Shown in pieces: positions 29,648-31,323 of a DNA stretch of 31,323 nucleotides. The translations under genes and the position numbers were made by a program. Position 1 is the stretch's first letter, and every line of letters begins with the position of its first letter. This DNA comes from Saccoglossus kowalevskii (taxonomy: Eukaryota > Hemichordata > Enteropneusta > Harrimaniidae). Where the stretch lies: contig NW_003124894.1 in assembly GCF_000003605.2 (NCBI RefSeq), positions 699,794-731,116 of the forward strand, written 5' to 3'. Below the pieces are notes generated by a model that was not told where the DNA came from, did not search any database, and worked only from the letters and a program-made list of their open reading frames with translations.

Positions 29648-31323
29648 GTAGGTGTCTCTTGAGGGGTTTCTTTTTTTTTAAGTAGACGTACTTTAAAAAT
29701 ATAGTGTTCTCTGTTTATTCGTGTTCGACTCTGCCCATCTTTTAATTGATTTGACGACATGCAAAACTATACATTTTCGTCAGTCATCGGTGTTGTGTTT
29801 TTTTATATATTAAACGTGGTATAAAAGCAAAGTTTCCCCACGGCGACTACACGATATTTTCACCATCCGAAACACTATACTTGTTAACTTCGTAAACCGA
29901 CCTGTGCTTCTACCACATGCCGCGGTGAATTAAAGCAGGCAGCTCTTTGGCGATAATTTTCAATTCAGATCAAACATATCCATTGCCCTGCTACTAAGTC
30001 AGGGTCATTCTAGAATAGCGACCCCAATTAAATTGTATTTTTCTCATATTAAAAAAATCGCTAACATCATTTGCCCATGTGGTGCGCTAAAGAGACACGA
30101 TGTGTTTTCAAAAAAAAAACAAAACAAAAAAACATTCGTTGACCCATAACAAACAAGATACGTCTTATTCAATGAACTTGGATCTTCCCTACCATCGGCC
30201 CATTTATTGTTTAAAAAAAATCCCCGCTGTGTTCAACAACACGGGAGTGGTGTTGGTATTGTTTTCAAGTATTTTTTTCCCCACATGAAAAGCATTCTCA
30301 AATAATCATCGTGTATTGTCGTCAACACCTTTTGTATGTTCATCGGAGCAGAGCCGCGTTTCGTTAATGTGCACTCTTTCGCCAGGCTATTCAAGACAAA
30401 CATGGCAGATAACGTCAGAGACGTGTTTGACCCTCAAGGCGTTGGTTAAGTAAACTCTGCTGCGAAGTGCTCAATCTCGTCAACAGCTCGGGAAAAACTT
30501 GTTTGAGCACCAAAACAAGCCAGAAATAAGTTCAAAAAACTTATTGAGACATTTAGATGTAATTTAAAATTGTCAACATACTAATATAGTTATCTGTGTT
30601 GGCAGGACATGTACACATAACCTTGGGGTGTACAAGGAAATAACTCTAATTATATACAGCCACATCACTTTGTTACTGAAGTGTTTGATTATTATTTGTG
30701 GCTGCCGGCAAGGTTTCATTCTTGAAACAATTGATATGCTGGTTTTAATGTCTGACATTTTCAATTGAGTGAAAACACATCACAGAGATTCTAAAAATAT
30801 TACTGAAGTATAAATTACATTTAATATTATAGATAGTAGCGAACAGGTCAAAAACACATTCCACAGTCCATCAGTCCCTCAAAAGCAGTTTTTGTTGTTT
30901 TTAAACTAAAAATTGTAATAATGATTGAAGCTAGGATTTAGATTAATTAATCACAGGTACTGGTTGGTGTTTTTAATTATTTCATTTTAATTAAATTAGT
31001 GAACAATTTATTTTTTGAAACGTGACCTCAATGGGCAGAGGTGTATTTTTTTTAATGACCTAATTATCCCATCCCCTGAATCATTCATTGTAATACTGTA
31101 GAAAACTTTATTTTTGCTTGAAATTTATTTTCGCTCTAGGGTGTGATTCAGTAAAAATAAAACGTGGTGATTATATTTTGTTTTTTTCCTATATTTTACA
31201 TTCAACTGATCAAAAATCAGTGAAAATAAACTCCAGACATAACACCGATAAAATCTTTTCAGCAAAATTAACAGTATTAGAACATGCGCTTTTAGTGCAA
31301 ATCTTGTGAAAGAAAGACATTTA
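29648..31323 (+). other. Intron of the second testin-like gene (to window edge)
   Basis: No PET exon (no CRNCKCG-like frame) is found before the right edge. The last 200 bp (about 31118-31323) carry a repeat with TTCAGTAAAAATAAA and ATCAGTGAAAATAAACTCC motifs, related to the repeats at 14.2, 14.6 and 21.5 kb. Confidence 0.55.
31118..31323. repeat. Dispersed AT-rich repeat (CAGTRAAAATAAA family)
   Basis: GATTCAGTAAAAATAAAACG, TTTTTTTCCTATATTTTACA and TTTTCAGCAAAATTAACA occur in the same order as GAATCAGTAAAAATTAAATC, TTTTTTCCTGCTTTATTTTC and TCTTCAGCGAAAATTAAT at 14206-14320. It is non-coding; open frames in it come from low stop density in one frame. Confidence 0.5.

Overview
The window is animal nuclear DNA. 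It is AT-rich, its genes are split by GT-AG introns, and it holds many short inverted-repeat elements and microsatellites. A degraded dispersed repeat at about 6.94-7.34 kb looks like a family I associate with bivalve and gastropod genomes. Together with the gene content this suggests a marine invertebrate, probably a lophotrochozoan such as a mollusc; I cannot name the species.

Left third (850-10751, + strand): the last six coding exons of a testin (TES) orthologue, a PET-LIM-LIM-LIM cytoskeletal and focal-adhesion protein. All splice sites and phases fit. The first coding exon or exons lie left of the window. Two features stand out. The PET-LIM linker is enlarged to roughly 300 residues of Gly/Ala/Gln/Pro-rich repeats, including four 21-residue units (4790-5041). 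A 30-nt microexon (6441-6470) encodes a basic decapeptide just before LIM1. The introns carry a Harbinger-type MITE (3487-3939), two copies of a piggyBac-like MITE and a 25-bp x 6 tandem repeat.

Middle (about 13.4-25.1 kb): a segmental-duplication array of three units. Each unit holds one uninterrupted 278-codon minus-strand gene of the glycine N-acyltransferase (GLYAT) family (16219-17055, 18707-19543, 22991-23827). The flanks are shared for more than 1 kb upstream, including a TATA box and a possible 5' UTR intron. Unit 2 is truncated on its left side. Unit 1 carries two copies of a palindrome-ended element, and units 2 and 3 share a hAT-like MITE.

Right (26.2-31.3 kb, + strand): the start of what appears to be a second testin-like gene in head-to-tail orientation. 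The exon at 29562-29647 encodes the N-terminal cysteine motif that precedes PET in testin and LMCD1, and it ends in the same phase 2 that the exon at 850 needs. A candidate first coding exon with a CpG-containing, CCAAT/TATA-bearing upstream region lies at 26623-26712. The remaining exons would be beyond the right edge. The GLYAT-like cluster therefore sits, in antisense, between two testin-family genes. Nothing in the sequence shows a functional link between the two families.
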